Origin: Raffaelea ambrosiae
Taxonomy: Eukaryota; Ascomycota; Sordariomycetes; Ophiostomatales; Ophiostomataceae
Length of the DNA stretch: 64,000 nucleotides
Direction: 5' to 3'
NCBI GenBank assembly: GCA_002778195.1
Contig: PCDI01000002.1
Location: forward strand, 992,001-1,056,000
Shown here: positions 1 to 11,979 of the stretch, in pieces
Layout: every line of letters starts with the position of its first letter
Numbering within the stretch: position 1 is the first letter of the stretch
Notes under the pieces: generated by a model
The model's input: the letters and a program-made list of their open reading frames with translations, nothing else
What the model was told of the DNA's origin: nothing
Databases searched by the model: none
Program-made: the position numbers and the translations under genes

Positions 1-473
1 TTGGCGTAGGTGGTGATCTGGGTGTTGTAGTCGAGCTGGGCCGGGTCGGTGTCGATCTCGTCAAAGAAGATGCCGTCGATCTGGATGTTGTAGCGGGTGG
101 CGTTGGTGGTGCGGCCGGCGGCACGGGTCCAGTTGTAGTAGTTGTCGACGGCCTCGAGCATGTCGGCGGCGCTGCGGGTGCCGTACGAGGTGTGGATGTA
201 GCCGATGGGGTAGGCGTTGGAGCGGCTGTTGAGCTTGTCGATCCAGGGCGCAAAGTCCAGCATGTCGGCGGGCGGGTTGGTGGTGTAGGGCCCGCCGCTG
301 GCCATGTTGATGATGACATAGAAGGGCAGGCCCGGGTGGGCGTCGATGGAGGTGATCAGAGCATTCCAGTCGGCCAGGGCGTCGTCGCCGTAGGGGTACT
401 CGTAGAAGGGGACGAGCAGGCCGACGGCCGAGGCCAGGGCCACAAAGAAGGGCAGGGCGAGGAAGGACTTCAT
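1..473 (-). CDS. Spherulin-4 family secreted protein (GH135-like), 3'-truncated by the window edge
   Basis: The ATG at 473-471 opens 157 codons that run off the left edge, so the C-terminus is missing. Residues 1-18 form a signal peptide (basic K2, then a hydrophobic run ending ALASAVG). The mature part matches the spherulation-specific family 4: a GLLVPFYEYP start, an IINMASGGP strand, GYIHTSYGTR and the diagnostic GIFFDE. By analogy with Sph3 of Aspergillus (GH135, acting on galactosaminogalactan), the D138-E139 pair would be catalytic. NWT and NAT are potential N-glycosylation sites. Family assignment rests on several motifs in the right order. Substrate is inferred only, and a non-enzymatic cell-surface role remains possible. 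The upstream region carries an unusual cluster of imperfect direct repeats. Confidence 0.8.
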   Translation of the reverse strand, partial: MKSFLALPFFVALASAVGLLVPFYEYPYGDDALADWNALITSIDAHPGLPFYVIINMASGGPYTTNPPADMLDFAPWIDKLNSRSNAYPIGYIHTSYGTRSAADMLEAVDNYYNWTRAAGRTTNATRYNIQIDGIFFDEIDTDPAQLDYNTQITTYA

Positions 474-706
474 TGTACGTGTGGAGTGCTGGCCAGAAAG
501 CAGGAAAGGATAGGAGCTCGAATGAAAGCTTAAAGGGGCAAAACCGTTGGAAGAAGAACGAAAGGCAAGACACAAGACTCGAAGCTTGAAAGCCGTTTGG
601 TGCACAGGCAAGCCTGTATTGAAAATTGAAAGAGAATTGGCTGGTTTCGAACGAGAATCCTTTCCAACCCCAACTAGAGATTGTCTCAAAAAGGAGCGAA
701 GAAACC

Positions 707-868
707 GTCAACTGGTCAACTGGTCAAAGGAATGTGGAACAGTGATAACATGAAGATTCGCCTGGCAAAAGAAGGAAGTCTCGGCTGTCACTGTCAAAAG
801 GAATGGAACAAAGTTGTCAACTGAAAGGAATGGACAAGACAAATCAACTGTCAAAGGAACGAACAAAG
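707..868. repeat. Imperfect direct repeats in the spherulin-4 promoter
   Basis: Four related units based on GTCAACTG-GTCAAAGGAA followed by an A-rich GGAAC/GGACAAG tail lie at about 707-740, 791-809, 815-837 and 844-868. They sit 230-400 nt upstream of the spherulin-4 start codon. The first unit contains a doubled CAACTGGT core. Function is unknown. They may be regulator sites or a decayed tandem repeat. Confidence 0.6.
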
Positions 869-3800
869 AAACGAAAGCAACGGTTAGCATATGAATTTGT
901 GCCTGGAGTATATCTCCATCAAGATATTGTCTCGCGGAAGGAGAGGCCTGCCCTTTATATGTGAGCAGACTTGGCCCAGCAAGCAAGGCTTCCTTTCGTT
1001 GGCGCGCGCGAAGTCTTCTGCTCGGTCAGTCCACCTTCCCAGCAACTTCTTCTTTTTTTCCCTGCCCATGCATATTCAATGCCTGTCCAGCTCAATCCAG
1101 GCCGCCCCGTGGCTCATTTCTTTCCCCTTTCGTCCATCCAGTCTCCCCGCCAGGGGTTGTCACCCCCCCCTTTGTGCCGGTATGCTGGGATTGCTTAGTG
1201 CCATGTAACTATGGCGTTTTCCTTTTCCACCTTGTAAGACTCTTAGCAGGGTGGCATCGTTCTGTCCTTGCTATGCCTTTGCTCCCTTGTGGAGAGGAGA
1301 GCACATTAATCAGAGCCAACAGCAAACCCGGGAGCCAGTGCTCACCAGTGCGTTGGGGGCGCTGTCAGTGCCGAACAACATCGGACGGCACTAGATGTGT
1401 CTGTTGAAACGGACAACAAAACGGGCAGGCTCTTGAAACATGCAAGGTACGGCATGCAGGGCGCTGTCATCCAATGGCTTGGAAATTGGGGGCCCACTCC
1501 CCTCCAACCCCGGTCCCGTGATCTTCAACAAAAGGCCTGCAAAAGCCTAACAAAGCGCCTCCAACACTGGCAAACATCCCTACGACGTGCCCTGCAAACG
1601 TGCTATGTACTATGTAGTATTGGGGAAAATTGCGTGGGGAGGCCAGCATCCCCGGGAAACGCAGGAGCTGGATGCTGGTCTGTGATGGAGTATGAAAGCC
1701 CACAGACGTCCCGTGGGCGACCTGCCAAATTTGCTTTTTTCCTCCCCTTCATCAAATCGACGCCCTGTTCGTACGACGACACGCAAGGGGGTGATGACCC
1801 TACACATGCACCGTACAATACACTTTGTACAATGCCGTGGTGATGGCCTCCCTGGCCAGACGTGGGGGCTGCCAGAAGCCCACGATGCATACAAAGTATA
1901 TGTCGTGCAAGCTCCTCTTACAGTCTGTGGCCAGGGCACCAAAATCAATCCCTTCACTGGTCCAGACTCTCTTTGACAGCCCCAACCCGTGCCTGCCACT
2001 ACCCTATGAGGTCTTCTCCACTCGACGATCCCCTTCTGTTGGTCCGAACTCTGGTGTAGTACAGGGCCTGCAGAGTGAGTGAGTTGTGGAAATCTGACGC
2101 TGTGGCTCTAGACCTGCTAGAGAGGAGTAGCAGGGGCTTTCAACCCTCTCAGCCCAAGAGGATGGCCATGATTCTGAGTTTTTCTCCCTCTTCATGTCCA
2201 TCTTCTCCCTACCCCTTGCCCTCTTCCAAAGGGACCACTCCCTGGTCAAAGGCTGTGTTGTCAGCATTCTTTGACCAGCATCATGTTCCGCAACGTAAAT
2301 AGTTGTTCCTGTCAATATCTCTAGCCTACATCTCGAGGGGTGAGCCGGGAAGTCGCCGCATGACTCTGTACGATGTAACGTGAAAACAGCTTACAAGTTA
2401 TAGCTGTTGCTGCATGCAGAAACGCCCGAGATATGCACCCAAGCTTCACGAATGTTTTCCTCTCGACACCTGGACCAAGTGACGCCCTAAACAGCTGTGT
2501 GTTCTTGTTGGGCAGTTGCAGCCAAGTCTGCTTTTGCGGGTAACTCAAACCAGGATGGGTTGGTCACCTCTCCCGTATATAACTGGAACTGACCAAACCG
2601 TGACATAACTATCCGGTGCTTGTCCTGTCGCCTACGCGTATGTATGTTGAGATGTTGAGACCAGCAGCATTTTCTGTCCTGCTCCGTACATAATCAAACA
2701 CATTATCCATCAGAGGCTCTCAGCCTGGGGCAGCTGAGATGACGAATTCCGCCATACAGGAATGGTTGAGGTATGCGTGCCATACGCACACAGCTAACAT
2801 GCTAATTTGGCTTCGCGAAGGTCTACAGAGTATCAAGATTCTCCATGATACACCCATTCACTCGTCTTACTTACAGAACTGGCCCCAGCCAACACCTGCG
2901 GCTGATGGCTATGCAGACAGACCAGCTGCTTCACAGCGAGACATTCTACCCGATCCCCATTCTTCCTGGTGAGATAAATTGCAGCAGCCATCATTGCCAA
3001 TATTGCTTTTTTTTCTTTTCAAGTTTGTTCGAGTTGCGTAGATTACGTAGACGGTCGGTCCTTTCTACAGACTTCCTTTTTCATTGAGGTGTTTTCCTCG
3101 GAGAGTTGACAGCAGGGTTCTCTTGGGAAGTTGATAAGATCCTCTACGCGCAGGTTATGGGGGATTACCCTCAAAGTTTTTATTCATTCGTGTTTTTCGG
3201 CTCCATTTTTACTTTGTTTTTCGCGTACTTTTCGCTTCCTTTTTTCAGTCTTAAAGCCAGCAAACAATAGAACATCAGGCGGCAATAACCTTTAACCGCA
3301 GTTCCCACAGCACAAAAGTACGAAACTGTGCTCACTGTGTTCAATCATGCTGCACGTCTTCACAACGAGTGGCTGTAGACGTAGCCTCGTGCAGCAGGTG
3401 CATGTGGGACACTTCGTATCAATGTCATTTGAGCCCTGCGCAAGAGTCCATACGGAGTCCATGCATGGCCGCAGCGGAACTAGGAGGTGAATGCAAGAAG
3501 CTTACTTTGTACATATCGGATTTCTTTACGTGTATAATTACATAGCATGGCAAGGGCTGAAGTGTGTGTGGTTAGGCAAGGCCGTATGTTTGTCGGCCGG
3601 CCATTTCGGACGAAAAGAACGGCCCTCGGACGAAACCAGGATCAAATCCGAGTTGAGGCTTGAAAGAGGCTTGAAAAGCCTCAAAGATGTCCTCTTTGAT
3701 GGCTCTCATGAAAACACAGCCAGGGATCCGGACTGCGTGTAGAGAAACCATCTTGACATAACAGCCTCGGCTTCTGCTAACCAACTAACTAACTACTATG

Positions 3801-5999
3801 TAGCTCTTCTGTCAGCACTTCTGTAGGCGTCTCTGTCAACCCTGGCAAACACCCAGAAGAGCGGAGGAACAAGAAAACGCGACAACCCCCCCGAAAATGC
3901 GTCCACCTTCGTTACACCAAGTTTCTGGGGAGCTGGCCCCTGCATCACGATGCGGCTAAAGTGGATGTCGGAGGGAGTCCAATGCAAGGAGTGCGAGGTG
4001 ACCAGGCCGTGGTTGCGTTCTCTTTCGCCCTCCTCCTCTCTCGCTCTCCCTCTCTCGTGCTCTCTTTCTGCCGTTGCTTGTTATCTGTGAGAGCAATGTC
4101 GGGTTTGGTGCTTCCATATTCAACGCTCTGGCTCGCAAGGGGCTTTCTGGTAAGGGGGGCAGGGAAGGACGGTTCAATGCGGCAAGGCACATCTATTTGA
4201 TATTCTCGAACAAGAGATCTTCACAGTAGACACGCGCTAGCACCGGGAAAAGTCGAGGCATAGTGGTAGCCTGGAGAATGCCATGCTGAGTACAATTTCA
4301 CTTCAGACGAAGAATCCCCGGGTGTGGTGAAGTGGTGACGCCTGCATCGCTGGATTGCTGAGAAATGCAGAGTTGATACGCGCAGAGCGCACGGCAGCAC
4401 GGCGCCGGGTGGACAAGGGGGGCCGAGCCAGCCCACCTGCAGGGCGGATGCAAATGTGAAGATGGCATCCTACCGTGTTATCGTACAATACAAGAATAGC
4501 ATCTGAGGGCAATGCAGGCAATGCAAGAGCTACCGCAACGGGCGGCAAAAGGCACGTTTCCGGGCGGGATCGCTGGTGGGCGATCGAGCAGATGAGCCAA
4601 GATGAAACGCGGTATGTAGAAGAGTGGAGGAGGAAGTCGGAGGCAGCCAAAGATGTGAGAGGCAGGTAGCGAGGGGAGGGGCAGCCAAGAGAGATGTGAG
4701 AGAAGGCGAGATGTGAGAACAGGGTTCAGAGTCCGGGCAAAGACTACGGGGAATCGCTGGCGCAACAGACACAGAACTTACGCAAGCCCAGACGATGAGG
4801 ATGAGGGCAACCAAGGATCGCAGCGTGGTTGTCACGGATGATCGATGGTGATCGAAGTTGTTCATTTTTATTTTTATTTTTATTTTTGATTTATTTTTAA
4901 TTTCTCTTTTCTTTATTCTTCTGTATTCTCGTTTATCCTCTCTTGTTCTCTTTCTTTCTCTTCCTCCTCTCTTCTTGTTTCTCCTTTCCGACAGCCCCCG
5001 TCCAGGAGTCGGACTTGTTTCATCGTGGTCGTGTCTGCTCGTGTCAATGGCTGTGTCGTGTCTGCTCGTGTTTGTTGGTGGTCTGGCAGCGATCACTAGC
5101 ACCGGCCCTGCTGCACGTTTTGGCCCGCCCGGAATGGGCAGCCGCCGGGGTCCATACATGGCAACCACGGTGCGTCTTACAGTGTAATAGCAATGCTACC
5201 GCGCAGCGTGCAGGGCCTGTCCACTCACCGGCGCTAGCTCCCTATCATTATTGACTGATGGTGTGCTGCCCCGCCATCCTGTTGGCGCCGCCCCGCATTT
5301 TCCTAGACAGGTACTTGGACGTGCCGCCGGACCCCGGCGCCGGCGGGTGTACTCCATTAACAGACATCCAGGGTCTTCTCCTGTTTCACTGCTTCGCAGG
5401 CCTGTCTTCGCCGCTGGCTGCGAGTCTTCAGCGGGCTGCATACCGTATCTTGCTGCACAATGTAAAGTAAACAAACAATATCGGGTGGGAAGGCGCGACC
5501 GTGGTGACTGCCAATTCGACAAGTAAGATACATGCTATATACATACATACATAGTAGTAGGGGGTGCTATGTGCGGTGTATTCAGACTTACCGTATCTTG
5601 CCACAGTGCCATGTAACCCCAACTCTTTCACTTTCTGCTTCACCCTCCATGGGAACCCCCTGCTCACCACCACCACACCTCCTCCACTGCGACCCTTCGC
5701 AAGCCTGAGGACCCAGACAGGGGGCATCCCGCTTGGCGCTGCTCTTGTCTCTGGTCTCTTCAGCAGCCTCGAGGGTAAAGGGGGGGGGCTCGAAAGAGGG
5801 AAGAAAAAGGCAAAAATTAAAAGCAAAAACGTCAGAAACGTCAAAAAAGCCAAAAATACCAAAACAGCCACAACGAGACACATCAGAACCACGAGCGCAC
5901 AAACATCCGCGACAACGACAACGATCGACACGCTCCGAGGTCCCCAGCACCAGCACCACCACGCGAACAAAAAAAACGGCCTTCCAATACAAAGCCCAG
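869..5999. other. Long gene-poor intergenic region
   Basis: I see no reading frame with recognisable protein similarity or a convincing exon chain on either strand. Base composition is mixed, with a T-rich hexamer tract at about 4864-4890 and short A-rich stretches near 5810-5880. One weak candidate is a minus-strand ATG at 4865 that opens 28 codons with a hydrophobic segment and meets a GTAAGT donor; it is described under findings. No transposase, LTR or tRNA signal was recognised. Confidence 0.5.
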
Positions 6000-6823
6000 C
6001 CAGCTAACTACATAGTACTCCATCCTTCCTCCCTCCGCCCCCCCTGGCCCGCTTCGCTCCCGAGCAGATAGCCCCGGTCGTCTGCTGTCTCTTTCTTTCT
6101 TCTTTTCCCTGCTGTCTTCTGGCTCTTCTGGCCTGCTACTGCTGGCCTTCTTTTCTTGGCCCCGCGCTTGGCCACCGTCCCGCTTGCAGCCTTTTGTGCT
6201 TGGCCCTTTGCCTGTGCACTGTCTCCATTCTCTGCCTTGTTTTTGTTCGTCTTCGTTGTCTCGTCGTCTTCACTCTTCGTCGTCCCTCTTCGTTTTCTGT
6301 CTTCGTCTTCTCGCTCTTCGTCGTCTCGCACTCTTCTCCTCTTCACGCTCTCCGTCCTCCGGCCCCCTTATGTTCCAGGCCACCACCGCTATCTCTGCTC
6401 CAAGGCCGCTAAACCACGACTGGGCTGGTTTCGACTTGGTCTTCCGTCGCCCTTCGCGCTTTAATTTGCTGTGGCTTGATCCGAACTCCATTGTCGGCTG
6501 AGCCTCCCCCTCTAGCCTTCTGGTGAGTGTTTTCCGTTTCTTCTGCCTGTCTGTCTGTCTTTCCGCCTTCTCCCTGTCTCCGTCTTCCTCCTCCTCCTCC
6601 GCCTCCGCCGCCCAAACATATTGTGGAACGCCGTCCTTCTGAGACAGTCAAAGGCGGGCCAGCTCTGCTCTGCCCTGTTTCTCTGGCCTGTCTAGCCCAG
6701 CTTTTTGCTTTCGCGGGCGCTTGCGGCCGCAAAAAGGACCCCGGCCAGACTAGGAAGTGTGTTTTGCTGCGTCCTGCTGCCCCTCCGTGTCTCCCTGAGT
6801 CTCGTTGTGTTTCCTGTGTTACT

Positions 6824-7133
6824 GGTGTTTCTGGTGTTTCCGGTGTTTCTGGTGTTTCTGATGTCTGTGGTCGCTCTGCGGACTCCCCTGCGTCTCCCCT
6901 GCGTCTCCCCTGTGTCTCTCCTGTGTCTCTGCCTGTCGCTCGCTGCTCGAGCCTTTGTCTGGGCCAGTCGAGCCTTCCTTGCGCCTTCTGCGCCTTCTGC
7001 GCCTTCTCTGGCCTTCTTTGAGCCTTCTTTGAGCCTTCTTGGAGCCTTCTTGGAGCCGCCCTTTTTGTCTCTGTGCAGTGTCTTCCTAGCCCTCCCTGCG
7101 TCTACCCTGCGTCTACCCAGCGTCTACCCAGCG
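6824..7133. repeat. Series of unrelated short tandem arrays
   Basis: In order: a 9-nt unit (GGTGTTTCT) repeated about four times at 6824-6860; an 11-nt CTCCCCTGCGT-type unit at about 6882-6930; TTCTGCGCC-type 9-nt units at about 6980-7008; CCTTCTTTGAG-type units at about 7011-7057; and GTCTACCC-AGC-type units at about 7095-7133. Adjacent arrays do not share a unit. Confidence 0.7.
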
Positions 7134-7317
7134 TCTTGTTGCTCTCTGCTGTCCGCACACTGTTACTTCCCTCGGCTGACTGACTGTGTTCACCGCGACA
7201 GCTGCTCCTAATACCCCCTCCCCCCCCCCCTTCCCAATCCGCGCTCACTCCTTCACTCGCCGCTCGTATCGTCTTCGGCAGCCCCGTCGCACGTCAATCC
7301 GCGACCGCAGAGCGACT

Positions 7318-7410
7318 CTAGCGACCCCAGCGACTCCAGCGACCCCAGCGACCCAAGCGACCCCAGCGACCCAAGTGACCCCAGCGAATCCAGCGAATCC
7401 AGCGACCAGC
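7318..7410. repeat. GCGACCCCA 9-nt tandem array in the cla4 leader
   Basis: About ten degenerate copies of a 9-nt unit (GCGACCCCA, with variants GCGACTCCA, GCGACCCAA and GCGAATCCA) lie 100-200 nt upstream of the cla4 start codon. The unit keeps one frame without a stop, but no ATG precedes it in that frame, so I read it as leader DNA and not as coding sequence. Confidence 0.75.
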
Positions 7411-7514
7411 GGCACCAGCGACTCAGCGCCACCGCCGTGACCGCCGATTGATTGCGTTTCCCGTTTCAGCCTCTGTTTCCCTTCCTCGCATCGTCCACAC
7501 TGTCCACAGCCAAA

Positions 7515-10500
7515 ATGACGACGCAAAACAGGTAAGACCACACTGCCTCCCTTGTCCGAGTACCGTGATCTTTTCCTCTTTTCTCGCCCGGGGCCGTTCC
7601 CAATATAAAGACAAAAAGCACGATCGAAAAGGGAAAGAAAAGAGAGAAAGCAGAAGGAAATCGAGAAAGACAAAATAGAAAAAAATACCCCAGATCGAGC
7701 CACCCAGATCGAGCCTCCCAGACCACGAAACGACTTGACACGCGCGTTTTCTCCCTTTCTTTCTGTCTCGCCTCCCTTCTGTCTCTCTTCTGTCTCGCCC
7801 TCTCGTCCCGCCCTTTCGTCCCGCCCTTTTGTCTCTCATCGCGCTCTAACCCAATTCGCGAACAGCATCTACACCTCGGGCCAGTTCATGAACCCCGGCC
7901 CTGCCCCGCGCCCTCCCACCGACAACAGACCTCGCCTCAACCTCACCCCCTCCACCTCCAGCCTCCAGGGCAGCATGTCTAGCCTCAGCATCAGCTCTCC
8001 CATCCAGCGCGCCGGCTCATCCCAGTACACCGGCTCCACCATCTCTCTGCCCCTCGGCCGCCAGAACTCCAACCTGGACGGCCAGGGCGGCGTCGCCGTC
8101 ATCAAGGAGGGCATCGCCCAGGTCAAGGAGAGCAAGAACTTCATCAACCCATGGAAGCAAAAGTTCCTGGTCCTCCGCAAGGAGGTCCTTGACTTCCACA
8201 AGGTCGAGGGCGGCAAGGTCTCGTACACGCTCTACCTCAAGGACGTCATCAACGTCGGCCGCGTCGAGGCCGCCGGCACCATTCTCGAGATCAAGCGCCA
8301 CTCCAACGGCCAGTCCAACAGCCCGGGCGACGACGACGGCACCACCAAGACCCTGCAGATCCGCGTCAAGGGCGACGATGACCTGTACGAATGGATCGAC
8401 TTCATCTACGCCCGCTGCCCGGGCATGGGCGGCGTCAGCAACCCCACCAACTTCTCGCATGCCGTCCACGTCGGCTTCGACCCCAAGACCGGCGAGTTTG
8501 TCGGCCTGCCGCCCGAGTGGTCCAAGCTGCTCAACTCATCCGCCATCACCAAGGAGGACTACGAGCGCAACCCCCAGGCCGTCTTCGAGGTCCTCGACTT
8601 CTACTCAGACCTGACCAAGCGCGCCGAAAACCCCAACCAGTACTCCAGCCTGACGCCCACCTCGTCCACCTCCAGCGGCAGCATGGCCAGCAAGCAGCTC
8701 GGCTACGGAGCCACCGGCGCCTCCGTTGCTCCGCCCCGAACCGCCCAGAACATCCAGCAGCAGCAACAGCAGCAGCAGCAGCAGCAGGCCGCGCGCGCAG
8801 CCGCCGCTAAGAACCCCTACGCCTCCAACAACAACCTTGCCTCCAGCTCCGGCTCCACGCGCCGGCCCTCCCCCACCGAGTCCCAGCAGCAGCGCCAGCA
8901 GATGCAGGGCATGGCCCCCAACTACGTCAACAACAACAGCAGCAGCAGCTCGGCCCAGGAGGAGCTGCAGCGCCAGAAGCAACAACAGCAGGCCCAGTAC
9001 GAGGCCGCCCAGCGCCAACGCATGATGGACATGGAGGAGCAGAACCGCAGGGAGCTGGAGGCCTACAACGCCTCTCTGCCCAAGACCAAGACCCCGATGG
9101 CCCAGCAGGAGATTGGCGGCGGCGGCTACTCACCCTCGCCCGACCGCTTCAACCCCAGCCGCGCCGCTCCTCCCGCCCCCAGCAAGTCGGCCTACCAGCA
9201 ACAGCAGGCCGTCTCCAGCCTGCGTGCCCAGCGACCCGCCCCTGCCCCGCCGACCAGCAGCAACAGCCAGTCCCGCCCGGGCCTGGCCACCCAGCAGAGC
9301 AGCTCGTCCTTGGCGCAGAGCCAGTCCGGCCGCGTCCCCGCACGCTCCGACCAGCAGTCGTCGTCTCCCTCGGCACAGCGCTACGTAAACGGCACGACCG
9401 CCGCAAGCGCGCAGCGCACAAACGGTCAGACCCAGCAGGCGCCCTCTCGCCTGCCGGCACCGGTCAAGCCGCTCAATGTCGGCCCCAAGGTGGCTGCCGC
9501 CGCGCCCCCCGTCGACGGTGTCAAGGCTGCCGAGGCAGCGCTGACCGCCAAGCCGTCGCCGTCCGAGCGCAAGCAGGATGTGCGCATGTCCACCATGTCT
9601 GAGAGCGAGGTCATGGCCAAGCTCAAGGAGGCCGTATCCAAGGACGACCCGAACCTGTCGTACTCGAAGCAGAAGAAGATCGGCCAGGGCGCGTCTGGCT
9701 CCGTGTATGTCGCCAAGATCAAGGACACCGCCGTGTCGCCGATTGCCCGCAGTGTCCTGCGCGAGCAGGGCATGCGTGCCCAGGTCGCCATCAAGCAGAT
9801 GGACCTGGCCCACCAGCCAAGAAAGGAGCTGATCGTCAACGAGATCATGGTCATGAAGGACAGCAAGCACCGCAACATTGTCAACTTCCTCGACGCCTTC
9901 CTGCGCAACAACAACTCGGAGCTGTGGGTTGTCATGGAGTACATGGAGGGCGGCGCGCTGACCGACGTCATCGACAACAACCCAGTCATCACCGAAGATC
10001 AGATCTCCACCATCTGCCTCGAGGTAAGTCCATACCGCTCACGCGCGCCTCCCTACTTCTGGATTACAAACACTGACTTGCAATGCCGCTAGACCTGCAG
10101 CGGCCTGCAACATCTGCACTCGCAAAACATCATCCACCGCGATATCAAGAGTGACAACGTCCTCCTGGATGCGCGCGGCAATGTCAAGATTAGTACGTTC
10201 TTTATCCATTCTTTATCCGAGAAGACATGCCACGATCACAGCAAAATAACTAACCAACTGCTCTCCCTCAACAGCGGATTTCGGCTTCTGTGCCAAGCTC
10301 ACCGAGACCAAGTCCAAGCGCGCCACCATGGTGGGCACGCCGTACTGGATGGCTCCCGAGGTCGTCAAACAGAAGGAGTATGGCCCCAAGGTCGACATTT
10401 GGTCTCTGGGTATCATGGCCATTGAGATGATCGAGTCCGAGCCGCCATACCTCAACGAGGAGCCCCTCAAGGCTCTGTACCTGATCGCCACCAACGGAAC

Positions 10501-10684
10501 GCCCCGTCTTAAGAAGCCGGAGAAGCTCAGCAAGGAGCTCAAGGCCTTCCTGTCGGTGTGTCTGTGCGTCGATGTCAAGAGCCGTGCCTCGGCCCGCGAG
10601 CTCCTGGAGCACGACTTCCTCAAGCATGGTTGCCAGCTGGGCAGCCTCGCCGAGCTGCTCTCGTTTAAGAAAACAGTCAAATAA
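7515..10684 (+). CDS. cla4: Cla4-type p21-activated (PAK) serine/threonine kinase
   Basis: Exons 7515-7531, 7866-10023, 10093-10192 and 10275-10684 join in frame to 894 aa. The first exon gives only MTTQN plus two bases; splicing to 7866 restores the MTTQNSIYTSGQFMNPGP start known for Magnaporthe Chm1/Cla4. Domains are a PH domain (about 82-185), a CRIB/p21-binding segment (about 195-230, NPTNFSHAVHVGFDPKTG), a long Gln/Ser/Pro-rich linker with CAG-encoded polyQ (8755-8787), and a C-terminal kinase domain. The kinase shows GQGASGSV, catalytic K649, HRDIKSDN with D742, DFG at 760-762 and GTPYWMAPE. The PH plus CRIB combination marks Cla4 and not Ste20. The family acts below Cdc42/Rac in polarity, septin organisation and hyphal growth. 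The 334-nt first intron is long for this window. Confidence 0.95.
8755..8787 (+). repeat. CAG/CAA trinucleotide tract (polyQ in Cla4)
   Basis: About eleven consecutive glutamine codons, mainly CAG, lie within the disordered linker of the Cla4 kinase. This is a candidate for length variation between isolates. Confidence 0.85.
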
Positions 10685-11979
10685 ACGGCTCAAATAAACG
10701 GCGACATCAGATGTGGAACGTGCTTGGCACGTCTTCTTTCCCCGTTTCTTATCATACCTTTTTTTGACTTCTTGGCTGCTTTGGCTTGTTTGGTGGGTTT
10801 GGCAAAGCGGGTTGGATTTTGGGCTTTCCTCGTCTCTGCCCTCCACCTCTACGTCTCTCCCATTGGGAAGCGTGCATAGAATAATATGTCAATGGACGAC
10901 AGTGGTTTTCTTTTTTCTTTTCTCTTTCTGTTTTTTTGGGTCGCGTTTTCTTTCGTTTCTTTTGGTATCCGTCTTGACCTGGACTCCTTGCCTGCAAGTT
11001 TTACATGCCTGCCTATTTGCTGTTTATTTCGTTTTTCAAGTTCTCTGCCCTCGCCCGCCTTTCACTTTTTTTTCTTCTTTCATTTCACGGCATGTGTCAC
11101 TTCATGGGGCGTTTACGGTTGTTAAGATGGCTTTCCTTTTCGATATATCCAGACAAAATCGGAAAAAATGAGACGCTTGCTATTTAGTGACAAAATGATT
11201 TAAAAAAACAGAGTTTCAGATGCCTGCTATTTAGTGACAATGAGAAAACTGAGTTTTACACACAGAGTCCACGCGTGCAACTGTGAGATGCAGTATTAGC
11301 AAAAGTACCAAAAAGGTATTCACTGCTTTGTTCGGCGTCCTGTGTTGACCTTTACAAGGCGTTTGCGAGGGCACTGACATCAGTCGTGTGTGTGGCCGTG
11401 GCCAAACTGGCGGTGTCATTGGCTGGACGTGCCACAGGAGGGGAGCTGGCCAGGCAGGTACCCGTCTGCCTAATCTATGCTGACAGGTACTTTGTGCGCA
11501 TCTGTTCATAGCATGCACCCACTGTAGTTGGCATTTTTTTTGGAGGGTCCTCTAGGTCCTGGGTTTGGGTGGCGGGCATGGTGTCCCTCCTCTGACTGAG
11601 GGGAGGCAAGGAAAGGAGGGGTCTTTTTTTTCCTACCCCAGACAACCAAACCAAAATAATAGCAAGATAGTCGCCCAAAAAAAAGGCACGACGCAAAAAA
11701 AAACCCTTACAGAGCATAACCACCCAAACATACACTTGAAGGGAAAAAACGTGAGCATATACCTACCCTCCTCCATAGCTCCAGAAAGTACCTTTTGTCC
11801 ACCTCTGCTCTTTCTTCCCGAACTGCTTACTGAACCCAAAGTCCTCTTATCTGCAGAAGACGAACTTCGTTTTTTTTGTTTCCAAGTCGCGACACGTTCT
11901 CATTTCGTCTTCACTCGACCCGATACCGCGACAGACGATACCCGACCAAGCATCTAATTTTTTTTCTTGACGAGCCACC
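10685..11979. other. Intergenic region between cla4 and yrb1
   Basis: It holds the T-rich 3' flank of cla4, an imperfect duplication at 11175-11259, and the CT-rich promoter of the RanBP1 gene. No additional gene is supported. Confidence 0.6.
11175..11259. repeat. Imperfect direct duplication downstream of cla4
   Basis: Copy 1 (11175-11219) and copy 2 (11222-11259) share GCTATTTAGTGACAA followed by A-rich sequence and an A-GAGTTT tail. They are nearly adjacent and differ by small indels. Confidence 0.7.

Larger units (their letters stand above)
6000..7514 (+). promoter_or_regulatory. Pyrimidine-rich promoter and leader of the cla4 gene
   Basis: The plus strand is strongly CT-rich, as is typical around fungal transcription starts. 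The stretch from the ATG at about 6861 to the cla4 start at 7515 contains no other ATG, which fits a long 5' leader. It is built largely from consecutive short tandem arrays, annotated separately. The transcription start cannot be placed from sequence. Confidence 0.5.

Noticed and set aside
640..700. GTTCGAAACC on minus resembling a tRNA B box
   Set aside because: No paired T-stem, no matching A box or acceptor stem nearby.
3640..3660. GGATCAAATCC resembling a tRNA B box
   Set aside because: No A box or cloverleaf could be found around it.
7186..7440. Open frame with Thr-Pro-Ala repeats upstream of cla4
   Set aside because: It has no ATG start and its content is only the 9-nt minisatellite.
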